A stretch of DNA of 64,000 nt, taken from positions 17,772,322 through 17,836,321 of the forward strand of contig CM035151.1 in NCBI GenBank assembly GCA_020205615.1, written 5' to 3'. Under the pieces are notes generated by a model. The model worked only from the letters and a program-made list of their open reading frames with translations. It had not been told where the DNA came from and did not search any database. The translations under genes and the position numbers were made by a program. This DNA comes from Panax quinquefolius. Lineage: Eukaryota > Streptophyta > Magnoliopsida > Apiales > Araliaceae. This document shows positions 32,819 through 44,879 of the stretch, piece by piece (within the stretch, counting starts at the first letter, position 1; the number at the start of each line of letters is the position of its first letter).

Positions 32819-33251
32819 TTACAGATGGAGAAAATCGCCAGTACACCAATCATGTAGATATCTGCACTTTTCCCCATATTTACAATTTTCCTGTACCCAA
32901 AAGTTGCAAACTATCTTAGCCTTCCTCATAACTCCACCACCACTTCCTCATGGGACTTCGCGCCCATTGTTGTTCAAATTGGAATTCCTCCTTGGCATAT
33001 TGAATGATCATCTGCAAATCCATGTGGTAGCTTTGAAGATGCGGCGGTACCATTACCCATATCACATTGTTGTTCTTTGTTTTATTCTTCTCTTTGCAAT
33101 TGCGGGGACAATTCTCTGTTTAAGTCGGGACATGTATATCTGCTACACTTTTTACCCTCAATGGAAACAAACCTTACATAGTTTATTGTTGTTTGCATTG
33201 AATTGATGGCCCTAATCTTTGAAACACACGCTTACTTCCATCAACATCCAT
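32819..33251 (-). pseudogene. 5' fragment of a ZFWD-type CCCH zinc-finger/WD40 gene
   Basis: Minus strand from an ATG at 33249-33251: MDVDGSKRVFQRLG, as at the start of plant ZFWD proteins. Near 33150 a first CCCH finger is recognisable but split by frames (KVCFH, then KCSRYTCPDLNREL, with Asn where the last zinc-binding His is expected). Then AASSKLPHGFADDHS, a Gly-rich GSGGGVMRKAK, and an intact second finger CNFWVQENCKYGEKCRYLH (C-X7-C-X5-C-X3-H, about 32906-32850), followed by DWCTGDF. The frame then meets a stop at 32819-32821, or a GTAAAT donor. The WD40 part that follows in this family is not found. Several frameshifts make it a relic or captured fragment. ZFWD proteins combine RNA/DNA-binding CCCH fingers with a WD40 propeller. 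Confidence 0.75.
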
Positions 33252-33465
33252 CCATTATTATATATATAAAACTCAAGTCAATACGTATAAAAACAAAAAT
33301 AAAGACTCAACGAATTATTGGTCTATTTGAATGTGAAGAATTATGTGAATAAGATGTGATTATCAGAATAAAAAGGTCGAGTGACCGAGTTTGATATTAA
33401 TTGATTGGATCAAGTGATTGATTACAAAATATGGAAGCTGGTGAGATTATATAGTGCGTCGGTGA

Positions 33466-33467
<2 letters not shown>

Positions 33468-33508
<41 letters not shown>
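33468..33508. repeat. (GT)n(TA)n compound microsatellite
   Basis: GTGTGTGTGT followed by about 16 TA units. Confidence 0.95.
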
Positions 33509-33510
<2 letters not shown>

Positions 33511-34799
33511 TGGAAGAATGAGAGGGGGAAGTGGAAGTGGAAGTGGAAGAGGGGTGGAAGAAGAAATTGAAGTGATGAGGAGGAGAAGAAGAGGAAGAGA
33601 CAAAAATTAATATAAGATTGATTTGAATTCAATTGATTAAAAGATTAATTAATTGATTTGAATTTGTTTTGATTGAAATTGATTTGGAAGATAGGCATGA
33701 AATTGATTTGATTGAAATTGATTTCAATTGATTGAAATCAATTGCTTGTGGTGTAAATTGATTTCAAATTGATTTGAAAAAATATCAAATTGATTTCAAA
33801 AGATAGCCTTTGCTGTATTTATATATAAGTATTGATTGTATTTTTGTAATAAAAAGAAAAGGATATGAAAGGTAATTGAGTACTCCCTTACGTTTTAGAT
33901 AATTTTTATAATTGTCGTTTTATATAATTTAAAAAATTAATTATAATTTTTTAAAATTATTTATCATAAAAAATATTACGAGATAAGAGATAGCGTATAT
34001 GAGATAAATACGGTAATAAATGAAAATTTAAAAGGTATTATAGATAATTAATATTATATTTAATACTATATAATTATTTCCTTAATTAACATTTCTAACT
34101 CTAAAATTTGTCGTCGTCTTCATCTCTCTCACATTATCATGAAATCTGGATCATAAAACGAAGAATATACTAATTCCATACATTATGGAATGAATAGAGT
34201 ATAATTTTGAGAAGCTTAGCTTAGATGAATTAATGGATTTTAAATATCATAATCAATTAATTGGGTTATTCCAAAGTTCAAAAGTCAAGAATTTAAATAT
34301 CATGATTTATTAATAATAATACAAATGCATTTATTTCAATAAGTCCTTGATCTTTCAGCTTCAAGAACTTTTATAGTACTACTCTGACACTCTGTACTCT
34401 ACTCCATAATCGGTATGCTCAATTCTGAATATCATGTTAAAGCAAGCAAGCCTAACTTGAATTTGAAAGAAAGACAAAATGACTATTTGTAATTTGCATA
34501 AAGATAGGAAATTGGTCTTAATTTTTACAACAAAAAAAATTAATATTTTAGATTTTACTATAGCGACGTGTTATATGTTTATAGCGATAATTTTTTATAT
34601 AAAAATATTAAAAAATATCAATTTCATACAGATAACTTCAAATATTGCCGGTCTGGTTTGGGGCTTTTAAGGTGTTTGAGACTTTTGAAATTTATGCATC
34701 TTGTTTGGCTACTTGAGTTTATTTCAAATGTAATTTTTTAATTCAAAACAAAGCTTTTCAGCTCCAAACTCGTTACATTATTTTTGGTAGAAAAAGTTT

Positions 34800-34841
34800 A
34801 GGGGGATCGGGATTTTTCGACCGGGGTAGAGACCGGCCGGA

Positions 34842-34875
<34 letters not shown>

Positions 34876-35149
34876 TTGCTTTTGACTACAAAATAATTAA
34901 TGAGATTTATTGAAACTGAAATTTTTATAAAATGCAAAGATTTAGGTGTCACTTGGATACAGTTAAAAAATAGGGTTGTACAGACTGTATAGCCCTGTTT
35001 GTTACGTGTATTCCAAAAAACTTTCTAAATCATTTATATTATAAAAATTTCGATTAATCATCGTATTAATTATTTTGTAGTCAAAAGTAAAATTAAAATT
35101 AAAAAAATTCGGCCGATCACTACCCCGGTCGAAAAAGGCCGATCCCCCT
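34800..35149. mobile_element. 350-bp TIR element, ends AGGGGGATCGG
   Basis: The left end AGGGGGATCGGGATTTTTCG and following ACCGGGGTAGAGACCGGCCG is mirrored by the right end, other strand, AGGGGGATCGGCCTTTTTCG with ACCGGGGTAGTGATCGGCCG. The inverted repeats span about 45 bp. Flanks AAAAAGTTT (34791-34799) and AAAAAGACT (35150-35158) share 7 of 9 positions, suggesting a 9-bp target duplication. The interior has an (ATT)n run at about 34847-34877. Non-coding; MULE- or hAT-type MITE, not decided. Confidence 0.82.
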
Positions 35150-35629
35150 AAAAAGACTCTTTTTGGTAAGGTATGTTTAGGACTTAAAAACCGCCCAAAT
35201 ATATTTTTTTAACCCACCCACCAAACACACTAAAACGATGAAATCCAAAGTCACTTCATATATTTCATACTCACTCCCCCATTTCTTTTTAATTTAGTGA
35301 TACATTTTTTTTTACTCAAACAATTTGCAATTTAAAATTCAAGTCAACATGAATTTAATTAATTTTAAAAGTAATTAAAAATGTTATTATTTTCACTACT
35401 TAAATAAATTCATATTAATTTTAATTTTTCATAAATTAACTCAAACCGCTCCTACAAATTCTTTAAATTTAGATTGGCTCATTTTTGAAATTTTGTGGCT
35501 AAATTAACGACACACAGCCGTGATCAATTTAAACCTTTGCTATTTTCTCCATACGGTATCATTGAACCCCAAAATATCTAAATTCATGTAACACACAAAA
35601 TTAATTCTTGATGATGGCTTCTACACTCA

Positions 35630-35691
35630 AGTGGGGAGTGGGGAGTGGGGAGTGGGGAGTGGGGGGTGGGGGTGGGGTGGGGTGGGGTGAT
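35630..35691 (+). repeat. GGGGAGT/GGGGT repeat, G-quadruplex-prone
   Basis: Five copies of GTGGGGA followed by GGGGGGTGGGGG and GGGGT units. Many G4 runs with 1- to 3-base loops lie on the plus strand. Confidence 0.92.
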
Positions 35692-37609
35692 TTAGACTTT
35701 AAGCAATGACCAAAGTCAAAAACAATGGGTGGATTTCTATTTTCCAGTACCGCCCATTATTCTGTGTGTGGATCGGAGTTTGAACACTCTAAAATGAGCT
35801 ATCTAATTTCCATTACTCGATAGTTTTCAAAAATTTAAAAATTCCATTACTTGATAAGGAGAAATTCATTACTTAACTCGTTTTAGCTCTATTTTTACGG
35901 TCTACTCTATCTGTTTTAAAATTCTAAAATAATTTTTCCAAAATATCCTTCACATTTGTTATAAATATAATAGTAATCGCATGATAGTATTCAATTAATT
36001 AAAAATAAAAATAATTACATGTTAGAAATTAGATTTTATAATTTAAAAATAAAAAGGAATCTCTATAATTGAAACGAACTATTATATCTATTTAATAAAA
36101 TATAAATAATTTTGAATTTTCTATTTCATTTCGATAAATCATTTGAGGCAAATGCCTAAAATTTATAATAAATTTAAAATCGTAAAATACAAATATCGGA
36201 GACATAGAACACAACTAGTAAGTGAATAATTAAAATCACCTCCTAGAAAGTGATTAATTAAGCTACCAAGTACCAACAACTTATTCTCATTCCAATCTTT
36301 GACACGTCGTCCCGCCATCATCTAAATTAAAGTAATGTCATTTAGCTTAATCAAACCTCCTCCTTAACTTTATTATCCACATACAAACTCTTTATTCGCT
36401 CTCTTTTGTTTTAAGAGATTTTTGAACTTAAAATTGACATGAATTATTTTAATTTTAATTAATATAATGAAAAATATTGTAAATTATCTAAAAAGTATTA
36501 TTTATTGTAAGTTTTATTATTTTATAATTTTTAACGAGTCATCTTAATTTTGAATTTAAACATGTCTCAAATTAACTTTTAAAATTAATAATAATTATAT
36601 AATTTGAAATAAATGGATTGTGTGCGGAATAACTTAATTAATCAGCACAACACACTAACACAGTATTGAGCCACCAGAAGTTGTAAGAATAAGGATTAAT
36701 TACATATATTAGTACCTTTTAAAAAATAATTACAAAAATAAAACACCCATAAAATAATTACAAAAATATTATATTTTTTTAATTTTATTTACAATATTAT
36801 TATAATTATGAGTCCTTAATTAAAGGGATTAATAATATTAATGGAGCATGTTTTTTAAAATGCGTGATGCTTAGCAAATCTATTATACGTATGTAGGACT
36901 CTTCGTTTTAAGTATACTATCCTTTACACGCTAAAACCCTCTTTTCTCTGTCCTTCCGTGTTTCAGCATTCTCCATTGATCGTTATCGAAGTTAGCAATT
37001 TCGTTCTCGTCACCATCATTTCTACTTGTTTTCGTGATTACATAGTGTTCATTGAAACCTCTTATATCTTTCATTCGTGTTTCAGTATTCTCCATTGTTT
37101 GTTATCGAAGTTCATAGCCATTTCGTTTTTAGATTACGTATTTCGTCACCATCGTTGTTATCTGTTTTTTGATTGATTACGAGTGTTTGATTGGTTTATT
37201 ATTCTTGGTATTGATTACGGTTGTGTATATTTTCGGTCGATTATTTTGAAATAATTTAACGTATTATATATATTAATGTAGTTTATCGATCAAATGTAAT
37301 ATTGATTGTTGTGTGGGTTTGTGTTATTTTTTTTATGTGTTGTATAGAATGGTTGATCTGAAAGAAGAAGGATGGGAAGAGGAAGAGAATATCGGAGCGT
37401 GAGTGCATCGAGGGCGTGAAGAAGTTCTTTGTGGATAGGAAGGGAAGGAAAAGGATGTATGTCGAAAATCGAGTAAGAATGAAAATAAATTTGGTGATAC
37501 TGCGGTGATATCAAGCATTCTCAAGTGCGAGTTAGATTACGAGCTTGGCGTTCACGTAGTTAAGGCCAAAGGTCAAGTGCTTATCAGGATATAATTCCAA
37601 CACGGAGAA

Positions 37610-38220
37610 ATTTAAAGGTGTGTTATTTTAATTTTCTTATGGTTACCATTATATAATTATTTGGTTAGTTATTAGTATGTATTTGGGTCTTTGTAAACTT
37701 TTAATGATTTGGTTACTTATTAGTATGTATTTGGTTCTTGTGATATTATATTCTTGTGTTACTTTTATGGGTTGGTTACTTATTAGTATGTATTTGGTTC
37801 TTGTGAATTTTTATTAGTATGTATTTGGTTATTGTAAAATAATAATTATTTGGTTACTTATTTTATGTATTTAGTTCTTTGTAAACTTTTAATGTTTTGG
37901 TTACTTATTAGTATGTTTGTAGTTCTTTGTGATTTTATAGTTTAGTTCTTTGTCGTATTACGGTTTGGTTACTATTTTGTATTTTTATGCTTAATATGTT
38001 TTTGCCTAGTATACATGTTTTAATAAATTGAGTTTAGTGTATAGGTTGTTTATGTATTGGTTACCATTAAAAGATGATTTGGGTACCATCATAGAATTAT
38101 TTGGTTACTTGTTAGTATGTATTTAGTTCTTTGGATTTAGTGTATAACACTATTTTTTGTATAAATTTTGTTATATTGGTTACTAATAACTGCATTCGAT
38201 TTGGTTTTGTGTATTTCTGG
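37610..38220 (+). repeat. TTGGTTACT / TTGGTTCTT repeat array (MULE-3, 5' side)
   Basis: A unit of about 47 bp (TTTGGTTACTTATTAGTATG then TATTTGGTTCTTTGTAAACT) is repeated about six times with decay, followed by scattered TTGGTTAC copies. It lies upstream of the DUF1985 coding block. Confidence 0.88.
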
Positions 38221-38222
38221 TT

Positions 38223-39110
38223 ATGGGATCTTCTTATGAGGAATCAATGAGAAATTTCTTTGAAAAAGTAATATATTGGTGTGACATGGAAGTCCCATAA
38301 TTATTGCCAAGAAATTGAATGAAAGTCAATTTGGAGAAGTTTAGAAATGACATGTTTTGAAAATTTTTGGAGTTTGGTGAGCATCAAATGTATTCTGATT
38401 ATTCACCATGCTCTTGTAAGGGAGGAGTTCACCAAAGGGATGATGGTGAGATATGGTTTTTGTTTGGGGAGAAAAGGGTTAGGTTTGAAATTTGCTGAGT
38501 TTTATCGATTTACGGGTTGAGATGGCAATGATGATGATATAAGTGCGTATAAAGGTATGCAAAATCGATTATTGAAAAATATTTTGGAAGCGAAGTTGTT
38601 ACTCGTAGTAGTATAGGTAGGATATTAGGAAGGTAGTTTTGATAGCGATGATGAGGCTATTAGGATGTCATTGATTTTTTGGTGTTTAATTTTATTCTTT
38701 CAACAGTTTACGAAAATTTTGTTGATAGGGCGATGGTCGATTTTTATGTTATGGTGATGTTAGCGGTTTTCCTTGGGGAAAGTTACATTTGAAATGACAA
38801 AGTACTCTTTGTCAAATTCTTTGAAAGGCGTATAAAGAAAGGAATGAGTGGTGGTTCAAAATATAATTTCTACAAAGACCATTATATTAAATTGTATAAG
38901 TTGAATGGTCTTCATATATGTATTTCAAGTATTTATGTTTGAAACCATTTAAACTTTTAAAGCTTGCGGTATATGCTGACGCGAGCATCATCGGATGTCC
39001 GTTTATGTAGATGGAATGAGCTAGTTAAGCCCCTTCAAAATGAGTTGAATGATCGGTATTTTGTTACGGGCGGTATGCGATGTACTACTAAGAATGCAAT
39101 TGGTTACCTT
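38223..39110 (+). pseudogene. DUF1985-like domain of the MULE-3 Ulp1 gene
   Basis: The first recognisable coding block starts near 38223 (MRNFFEKVIYWCDMEVP). About 38450-38525 reads GEIWFLFGEKRVRF and EFYRFTGLR across a frameshift, the signature of plant DUF1985, which is typically found fused upstream of Ulp1-like proteases in transposon-borne genes. 38820-38935 (GMSGGSKYNFYKDHYIKLYK and LNGLHIYVFQ) and 38970-39090 (NELNDRYFVTGGMR) continue the domain. The upstream part of the gene is not identified. Indels break the frame repeatedly. The domain's role is unknown. Confidence 0.75.
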
Positions 39111-39419
39111 TAGTTAATTATTTGGTTACTGATTATTTTTGTGAAGTTTACTATTAACATAGTAGTTAGTTACCTTTATATACTAATTTAGTTACTGATT
39201 ATATTATGTGTATGTTAACAATAAAAATGTTGTTGGTTACTAGAATATACAAAGTTTGGTTACCTTTATACATTTAGTTGTTCTTGATTTATATATATTT
39301 GGTTACCGGTATATATGTTTTTTGTTCTTGATTATGTTTTATGATTCTTTATTTTATCTCTTTTGTTATTGTAATTGTATAATATTTGTCGGATGTTATC
39401 TTTGAAGTGTACTTATTGT

Positions 39420-40270
39420 TTTTTAAATTTGAGGGTAAAAGTTTGATTCCCATTGAGGAGAATGAGCGACTTGATTAGGGCGGGTTTCACCTTTTCAATG
39501 GGAAGGATCTTGACAAAAGGTTGAAAAAAAGGTGAAGGATGACAACATTGGATTTGATATATCGGACATTAAAGATCTGATTGATACTGCAGTTCTGGTA
39601 GTTGGAGAAAAAGTTTTGAAATTAAGAAAGGCGTTGTAAAATTGCGGTGATATTAAGGATGAGATCTGATTTTACGTTCGGATATCACGCAGAGACTTTA
39701 GGTTAATTATTAGAGATGAGTTCGCGGGTTCAAAGATGGTGGGGTTAAAGAAGTTGATAGTGATTACAATGATGATTACGATTACGATTACGATGAGGGT
39801 GGTGATCTTGATGATGATGATGAAGCCGATGATTACGATGAAGGTGGTGAAGGTGATGATGTTGTTGATCGACATCTTTGGTGAGGTTAGTGATGATGGT
39901 TTGAAAGGCGATGAGGTTGGTGATGATGGTTTGAAAGATGATGAGAAGAAGGATGAATTTGTAAATGAAAGTTGGAAATAAAGGTGATGATGTTATGCTT
40001 GAAGGCCCGTCGTGTTGTTGAGGATGTTAAGGATGTTATGGTTGAAAACCGTCGTGTTATTAAGGATGTTGTTGAGGAGGTTGTTGAGGATGTTATGGTT
40101 GAAGCCGTCATTTTGTTGAAGATGTTGTTGAGGATGTTGGTGATGTGTCGATTTTGTTAAGAAGAAGGATGGTAATGAATCGAGGTATGGTAATGAAATT
40201 GAACTTGATGGTATGGTTGAAGAACATCATGAAATAATAAATAATGTTGTTCAAGAAATTGTCGAGGTTA
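39420..40270 (+). pseudogene. Acidic linker region of the MULE-3 Ulp1 gene
   Basis: Between DUF1985 and the protease. 39540-39640 encodes IGFDISDIKDLIDTAVLVVG and EKVLKLRKAL. 39748-39884 encodes a continuous Asp/Glu/Tyr-rich stretch (DYNDDYDYDYDEGGDLDDDD and so on) made from GAT/TAC repeats. 39885-40270 continues with GATGTTGTTGAGGATGTTATG-type repeats (Asp-Val-Val-Glu). Such acidic low-complexity linkers are common in DUF1985-Ulp1 proteins. The codon repetition itself may be a later expansion. Confidence 0.6.
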
Positions 40271-40799
40271 GACTTTTTTGTTTGTTTTGTTTTGTGTTAG
40301 ATGTCTTTTTTTATTTTTTAAAGATCAATTGATTATTTTGTATTTTGAGCAATTTATTAAGAATGATGTTGACATACTGACTTTTGACATTTTAAGCCGA
40401 TGTACGGGGAAAGAAATTGTTGTTTATGTTCTTCTTTGAGGTTAGTGTTATTCTGACGTACATGCCAACTTATTTTTTTTTACATGCTTTAGGTTTTGGT
40501 TATTGTTTCAATTTTACTCGATATCCAACTCATAAATATATAGTAACCATTTTAATGTTTTATAGTAACCAAACGAGCATTAGTTAAGTAACAAGTATAA
40601 TGTTTCATAGTAACTTGATAATGCATTAAGCGATAACTAATATAGCATTAGAAAATTATAATGTTACCAATATATAATTAGTTAGTAACAAGTATAATGT
40701 TTCATAGTAACCATTCTGACATTAGGCGATAACCAATCTGACATCGATTTTTATGTGAAAATATAATTGTTTTCGTTACATTTTACATCATTTGTAAAA

Positions 40800-41107
40800 G
40801 GGAAAAAAGTTTGAGGCGGAAAGCAAATCTGTATTGGATGAGATGGTTACGACTACCTTGGATATAGTCGGTGTGATGAATTCGAGAAGAAGCGTCGATA
40901 TAGTCGATGGCAGACACATGCGTGAACATTTAAAAGTCTTTGTTCTCTGATCTCCATATCTGAGAACATTTGGATCAATTTGGGTTATCGTCTAATGCAT
41001 CATGGTGCTAGTCGAAGAGTTCTTTATTATTTACGCATTTCTAAGGCTTGCATGGATATCGTTAGTCAATTTGAAGAGGCATTGTTTGAGCGAGTGGTTT
41101 AAAATAG
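40800..41107 (+). pseudogene. Coding block between linker and protease (MULE-3)
   Basis: Short segments read KKFEAESKSVLDEMVTTTLD, MNSRRSVDIVDGRHMREHLK and, after a frame change, RISKACMDIVSQFEEALFER. It lies in order between the acidic linker and the Ulp1 domain. No domain name can be given; position suggests the region just before the C48 peptidase. Confidence 0.45.
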
Positions 41108-41242
41108 GACTTAACAACGGGGAAAAGGTTTGTTTTCTTTATTAACAATGCTATAGTTTTTTATGAAACAAATAAATTTGCTTTTGGGTAGTGTGTATAT
41201 TAACATGGTGATTGTTAATGTCAGCGTGTATACTAATATGTT

Positions 41243-42209
41243 TTTCTATTGAAGGATGGACAAATTTTACGGGAAGAATGACATTATCGAACACCGCTTT
41301 TGTATTTGGGTCTATCCCGATTTCATCTAAAATGTGGTTTTATAAATTAAAGACTCACAGGCAATGGTTGAGCGATGATGTGAGTTCTTTTTTTTTTAAA
41401 TTATGTTTCTATATTTATGGTTACATTATTTATTTGTTTAAGTAAATAGCTTTAATGGTGTTGATTCTTGTCGTATATATCATTTTATTCTTGTGTCGTA
41501 TATTTGTTTTGTTACTATTATATTCTTGTTTTGTTCTTATCATACAACTATTTGGTTACTTATTATATAATTGTTTGGTTCTTATCATAAATGTTTTATA
41601 TATATATTGGTTACCATCATATAAAATGATATGTTAATATTTAAGCATGTTTTGGTTCTTTATGATATAAGTGGTTGAGTTCTTGTCATATATATGTTTT
41701 GTTATTATTATATTCTTGTTTGGTTACTAGTATACAACTATTTGTTTACTATTATATAATTGTATGCAGTTACTATGATATATGTTTTATATATGTTTTG
41801 GTTTGCCAACATATAAATTGATATGTTACTATATAAACATGTTTTGGTTCTTTATGATATAAGTGGTTAGTTCTTTGTCATATAACTGCTTTTGTTATTG
41901 TCATATACCGTTTTATTACTATCATATTCTTTGTTTTGTTAATATCGTACAACTTTTTGGTTACTATTATATAATTTTTTGGTTCTATCATATATGTTTT
42001 ATATATGTTTTTTGTTACCATCATATAAAGCGATATGTTGATATATAAACATGTTTTGGTTCTTATGATAAAAGTTGTTGGTTCTTATCATATAACTGCA
42101 TTTTATTCTTTGTCGTATAAGCTGTTTTGTTTTGTTACTATCATATTCTTTGTTTGGTTACTATATTACAACAGTTTGATTACTATTATATAATTGTTTA
42201 GTTCTTATC

Positions 42210-42251
<42 letters not shown>

Positions 42252-43320
42252 TGGTTAGCATCATACATGTTTATATTTTTTTTAAATTATGTTTTTATAG
42301 TTATGGTACATTATTTAGATGTTTAAGTAACTAGCGTTAATGATGTTAGTTACATTGATTACATAATGTTATTTTTTCAACACTATTAATATATTTTTTT
42401 TTATTGACATATCGATGTTGCATTATATTACTTTAAGTAAATTGGCGGACATTACGATCTTTGTGCATATAAAGAAGCAACGACTACGGATTGTTGGTTC
42501 CATGCCAAGATGACCTCTCTTTTTGAAGAGTATACAAATAAAAATGCTGAGATAAAAGTGTTATATGGGGAGGTGATATTCTTTGAGTACATTCATGGAT
42601 TTGTTTATGGATGTCAACACACCATGGAAAAATGTTGACTATGTTTTGTTCCCCATACATATGTCATCATTTGGACCATTGGTTTTTGTTAACGTTTGAT
42701 GTGCATCGTGAGCGTCTAGCATTTATAATTCTCTATGACCCAAAAGAAATCCATGCAAACAAAAATCATGGATGTTTGTGAACCTTATATATTTATTCTT
42801 TTCACTTTATTGCGCAAGATTGGATTTTGGAGGGATAGGAGTGACATTGACTTTACCAGCGAACCGTATCGCAATAAGGAGGAAAATGACATAATTGAGT
42901 TAGAATTTGCAGAGTCGGTTCCTGAACAAGTGGATGGGTAAGGGTTACATTGTTTTCAATTTTTGAATTATTATATTTAATTATTTTAGTTCTTGTCGTA
43001 TATAATGTTTTTGGTTACTATGTTGTAAATGTTTAGTTCTTGTATAAAAGCGATATGTGTTATATATAGGTTGATTCTAGTATTGATTTTGGTTATCTTT
43101 TGTGCATTTGTACGGTGATTGCGGGTTGTTCACAATTTGTTTTTTCTTAGCGAGCATGTCATTCATCGGAAGATTGATGAAATTCTATTCCATTCCCCAT
43201 TCTTGTGATATCGGAAGAAGTTATACACAAACCTATATATGCATGGAAGGAACAAACAATTGGAGGGATATGAGGGTGCGAGAGAATTTTCGGGAAGATT
43301 TGTTCCATTTTGATTAGTTG
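41243..43320 (+). pseudogene. Ulp1-like (C48) cysteine protease domain of MULE-3
   Basis: Ulp1-type proteases cleave SUMO or related conjugates; transposon versions have unknown targets. Blocks: about 41255-41390 (DKFYGKNDIIEHRF), 42445-42560 (CAYKEATTTDCWFHAKMTSL), 42620-42720 (WKNVDYVLFPIH, then DHWFLLTFDVHRERLAFII with the catalytic His in D-H-W), YDPK with the Asp position near 42735, and GDCGLFTICFFL at about 43114-43150 with the catalytic Cys in D-C-G. His, Asp and Cys are therefore all recognisable in the right order. Repeat-filled gaps (41450-42360, 42960-43080) separate blocks like introns. Frameshifts occur in each block. Confidence 0.82.
41450..42365 (+). repeat. TTGGTTACTAT / GGTTCTTATCATATA repeat array (intron-like)
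   Basis: Dozens of degenerate units of 20-30 bp: TTTGGTTACTATTATATAATT, GTTTGGTTCTTATCATATATG, TGTTTTATATATGTTTTGGTTACCATCATATAAA. A (TA)n(TG)n run is at about 42209-42250. It interrupts the Ulp1 coding blocks. Confidence 0.88.
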
Positions 43321-43529
43321 AGGATATTGTTGTGTTGTAAATTATGAATTGTGTTACGTATTTTTATTTTTAATATACACAACAATTTTGTATGGTTCAT
43401 TAAGGATGATTCTTTGAATCTTATATAGATGGGATTTCATATGTTATTATAATATCGGTTTTAGAATTAATTTTGTGTGTTGTTGGTATTTGATTCGTTT
43501 TAAGTTTGTGTTTTGCTACATTATATTGA

Positions 43530-44320
43530 AATGTACGATTGGTAACCAAATATATATAAAAGGGTAACCATTTAATGTTTTGATAAGTAAGCAGAGATAT
43601 ACAATATTGTTTGGGACATATAAGCTGTTGTTAAATGTATCGGGACATATAATTATTGTTAAATGTATAGGTGAGAGTATACATTAGTTAACAAAAAAAT
43701 TTGTTTTGGTGATTGTTATCTAAATATTTGGTTACCTATTTGTTATATTTTGTTTATTGTTATAACAAATAAGTAACCAAATAGTTTACTCTTATGGTCA
43801 CCATATTATGTTTATACAAGTAAACAAATTGTAATAAAATTTGATAAAATCATAATATATCGATTAACACAAATATATGTTAACAATATTTGTTTTAGTT
43901 TATATCAAAACGATTATAAATTTGTATCACGAATGTTATGAATTGTTAAATGTATGAGTTTTTTTAGTGTATCATCATGATGGAAACACATTAATTTTAA
44001 TTAAGAGATTCCATTTTTATATATGATGGTCATTTGTATAACTATCATATTAAATTAAATATATTTTGAGATGTTCAGGTTGGTATCCAAATTGTTATAT
44101 AAGAGTAACCATTTGACTTTATGTTAGTAACCAAATAATTTACAATTTATATTTGGAATAATTGTCAAGTAAGCGAGTGTACTTTTGTGGGTTCCCAATT
44201 GTATTGGCAACTCATAATGAATTGAAATCAAATGCTTTAATCAATAAAATGTTGGTTATTGTACAAAATCAAAATGTTACCATCTATGTGGTTTATGGTT
44301 AATGGTAGTAAACAATTATA
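43530..44320. repeat. Mixed-orientation GGTAACCAA / TTGGTTACC repeats between the two MULE-3 genes
   Basis: Sparse copies in both orientations in the AT-rich space between the 3' ends of the convergent Ulp1-like and transposase genes. No coding sequence seen. Confidence 0.75.
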
Positions 44321-44499
44321 TATACATGTATCTACACTCTTAATATAAATGCATTATATCGAGGTTTTTTGGTCTTAAAAGCAAATTGGATTATTGCGAG
44401 GTTTTCTGTTGTGTCCTTTCTCTTGCTTTTCTTGCATTTGTTTTGAATTTTAATTTCGGATCCGTGTTTGTACCTCCTACTTTTGGTCTTCAATTTGGT

Positions 44500-44766
44500 C
44501 TTCTTGTGTTAAATTGGTTTTAGAACCATATTTCTTACTTCTTCTTGTACATCCAGTTTTTTTGTCATCTATGACATGATTGAATCTGAATATGTAATCG
44601 ACCAAAGTTGTTTTATAGTATTTTTTGAGCAAAAATCATAATGACTTAAATTTAAACTTCTTTCATGTAAATTGTTGACGTGCGGACATGGCATCTCGTG
44701 ATCTTGAAATTTTCCACGTGTGCATGTTCTTTTGGTCGATGTCCACAATATATTGTTTGACAACAT
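44500..44766 (-). pseudogene. MURA transposase, SWIM zinc-finger end (MULE-3)
   Basis: C-terminal part of the transposase on the minus strand. 44715-44650 reads CTRGKFQDHEMPCPHV, matching the SWIM zinc finger of Mutator transposases (C-x-C-x-n-C-x-H; the first pair here reads C-T-R, so the second Cys is changed to Arg), followed by YDFCSKNTIKQLWSITYSDS as in MULE transposases after the SWIM motif. It continues past a stop to about 44500 in similar sequence. The rest of the transposase lies beyond copia A. Confidence 0.82.
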
Positions 44767-44879
44767 ATCGTAAACAAAGTAAAAATCACTAAGTTTGATG
44801 TCTCGACCTACATCACAAATTAATTGTTGTTAGAATAAAGTACTGTTGGAATCATTTTCATTATCGAAAAAAGAATACA

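Larger units (their letters stand above)
28153..36683. other. Spacer between MULE-2 and MULE-3; MITEs, relics, microsatellites
   Basis: About 8.5 kb with no intact gene. Contents are listed separately: two Stowaway-type MITEs, two other small TIR elements, a MITE-like inverted repeat, a ZFWD zinc-finger relic, an unidentified reading frame, and simple repeats. I saw nothing in the rest (for example 31.2-32.8 kb and 35.7-36.7 kb) beyond AT-rich sequence. Confidence 0.6.

Noticed and set aside
32930..33060. Resemblance to a SAUR C-terminal segment (AKEEFQFEQQ in one minus-strand frame)
   Set aside because: The other frames across the same bases give a consistent ZFWD order (AASSKLPHGF, GSGGGVMRKAK, CCCH finger) from an ATG upstream, which explains the whole segment better.
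33885..34205. Possible third Stowaway MITE (TACTCCCTTACGTTTTAG ... ATGGAATGAATAGAGTA)
   Set aside because: Ends are only loosely complementary and no clean TA-flanked inverted repeat could be drawn.
39736..40160. Met/Ile/Val-rich frames over the GATGATGATTACGATTACG region
   Set aside because: Off-frame readings of the acidic linker; the Asp/Tyr frame fits the DUF1985-Ulp1 context.
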